From the NCBI GenBank assembly GCA_964369385.1, contig CAYJEY010000011.1, forward strand, positions 1 through 59,749: DNA of 59,749 nucleotides. The letters are read 5' to 3'. Origin of the DNA: CALVGQ01 sp964369385. Its GTDB lineage: Bacteria > Bacillota_I > Bacilli_A > Erysipelotrichales > Erysipelotrichaceae. The notes beneath the pieces were generated by a model that was not told where the DNA came from, did not search any database, and saw only the letters and a list, made by a program, of their open reading frames with translations. Position numbers and translations under genes: made by a program. Shown here piece after piece: positions 59,468-59,749 of the stretch (positions are counted from its first letter, which is position 1; every line of letters starts with the position of its first letter).

Positions 59468-59749
59468 TGAAGTGAACCCACTTTATTGGACATTGAATTA
59501 ACATGCTAAGGAATGATTTCTATACTGTATAGGAGTCATTCCTTTTAACTTTGTTATAATCCTTTGATTATTATAATAATCAATATATTCTACTATTGCT
59601 ACCTTTAATTCATTAAGTGTCTTAAAAGTACTTTCTTTTCCATAAAACATTTCATTCTTTAATCTTGCAAAGAAATTTTCCGTTGGTGAATTACCTAAAC
59701 AATTTCCTTTTCTAGACATTGATTGAATTATATTTTTTGATTCTAATAT
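59468..59749 (-). mobile_element. IS3-family insertion sequence, 3' end only (window edge)
   Basis: Terminal inverted repeat TGAAGTGAACCCACTTTATT(GGACA) at 59468-59492, then the transposase gene end. The rest lies outside the window. It landed 18 bp behind the BTAD regulator stop and probably cut off that gene's terminator. Confidence 0.8.
59498..59749 (-). CDS. IS3-family transposase OrfB, C-terminal part
   Basis: Partial, open at the window edge. 'IIQSMSRKGNCLGNSPTENFF', 'ARLKNEMFYG', 'IVEYIDYYNNQRI', 'GMTPIQYRNHS' are the end of the DDE integrase of IS3 (IS150 group): the Glu of the DDE triad is in 'PTENFF'. The usual Asp in 'CxDN' is Gly here (CLGN). Confidence 0.9.
   Translation of the reverse strand: MLESKNIIQSMSRKGNCLGNSPTENFFARLKNEMFYGKESTFKTLNELKVAIVEYIDYYNNQRIITKLKGMTPIQYRNHSLAC

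Noticed and set aside
1..59749. CRISPR array, rRNA, prophage or conjugation genes
   Set aside because: I looked for regular spaced repeats and hallmark genes on both strands and found none; the only regular repeats are the coding minisatellite at 19183-19500 and short coding repeats.

Overview
The window is about 59.7 kb of a low-GC, low-complexity-rich Gram-positive chromosome. Strong AGGAGG-type ribosome binding sites, LytTR and OmpR two-component systems, lipobox lipoproteins, a BlaI/MecI-BlaR1 pair, an ammonia-dependent AsnA and a DacF-type carboxypeptidase all point to a Firmicute. The mixture resembles an Erysipelotrichia-type gut or animal-associated bacterium; that placement is inference, since no rRNA gene is present. 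TGA is used as a stop throughout (sigma factor gene, zinc-ribbon gene, RND adaptor gene), so the code is standard.

Layout: (1) 0.1-3.4 kb: a MATE exporter, then an ECF-type sigma factor overlapping an RsgI-like membrane anti-sigma factor with an extreme Asp-rich tail. (2) 3.4-6.4 kb, minus strand: MalY/PatB lyase - SPL-type radical SAM - asnA operon. (3) 6.5-9.7 kb: two zinc-ribbon membrane/signalling-type proteins lying between two perfect 77-bp copies of the 3' end of a small GRAM/PH-like gene. (4) 9.7-19 kb: AgrC/AgrA-like sensor and regulator, ABC-F protein, glutathione peroxidase, HAD phosphatase, PHP phosphatase, AbgT transporter, nagB. (5) 19-25 kb: MacA/MacB-like exporter with a tandem-repeat lipoprotein, divergent from its own OmpR-type two-component system; the divergent promoter carries a symmetric operator. 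(6) 25-33 kb: TetR, a gap-broken FMN/FAD fumarate-reductase-like lipoprotein, and a TetR-HlyD-RND exporter operon that ends in an unrecognised 31-codon peptide gene. (7) 33-41 kb: HD-GYP, MgtC, NUDIX, a LURP-like membrane protein, TfoX-N and GyrI-like proteins, then a BlaI regulator with textbook operators and a frameshifted M56-M23 fusion. (8) 40.4-44.6 kb: a GH38 alpha-mannosidase with an IS21 istB remnant, lying between two perfect 42-bp copies of the 3' end of rlmD. (9) 44.5-59.7 kb: rlmD-SNF2 helicase operon, DUF362 ferredoxin-like protein, CapA lipoprotein, two aminotransferases, typA, a DacF-type PBP, tRNA-Leu(GAG), a BTAD regulator and the 3' end of an IS3-family insertion sequence cut by the window edge.

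The most notable pattern not explained by single genes is that two unrelated accessory cassettes have the same architecture: each lies immediately downstream of a minus-strand gene, and the displaced 3' end of that gene, with its original terminator, is found at the far side as a perfect direct repeat. Neither cassette carries a recognisable integrase.

Three N-gaps (19338-19437, 27162-27261, 38663-38672) interrupt genes. The second is flanked by a 55-bp duplication that looks like an assembler k-mer overlap rather than biology. Annotation of the affected genes is correspondingly partial.
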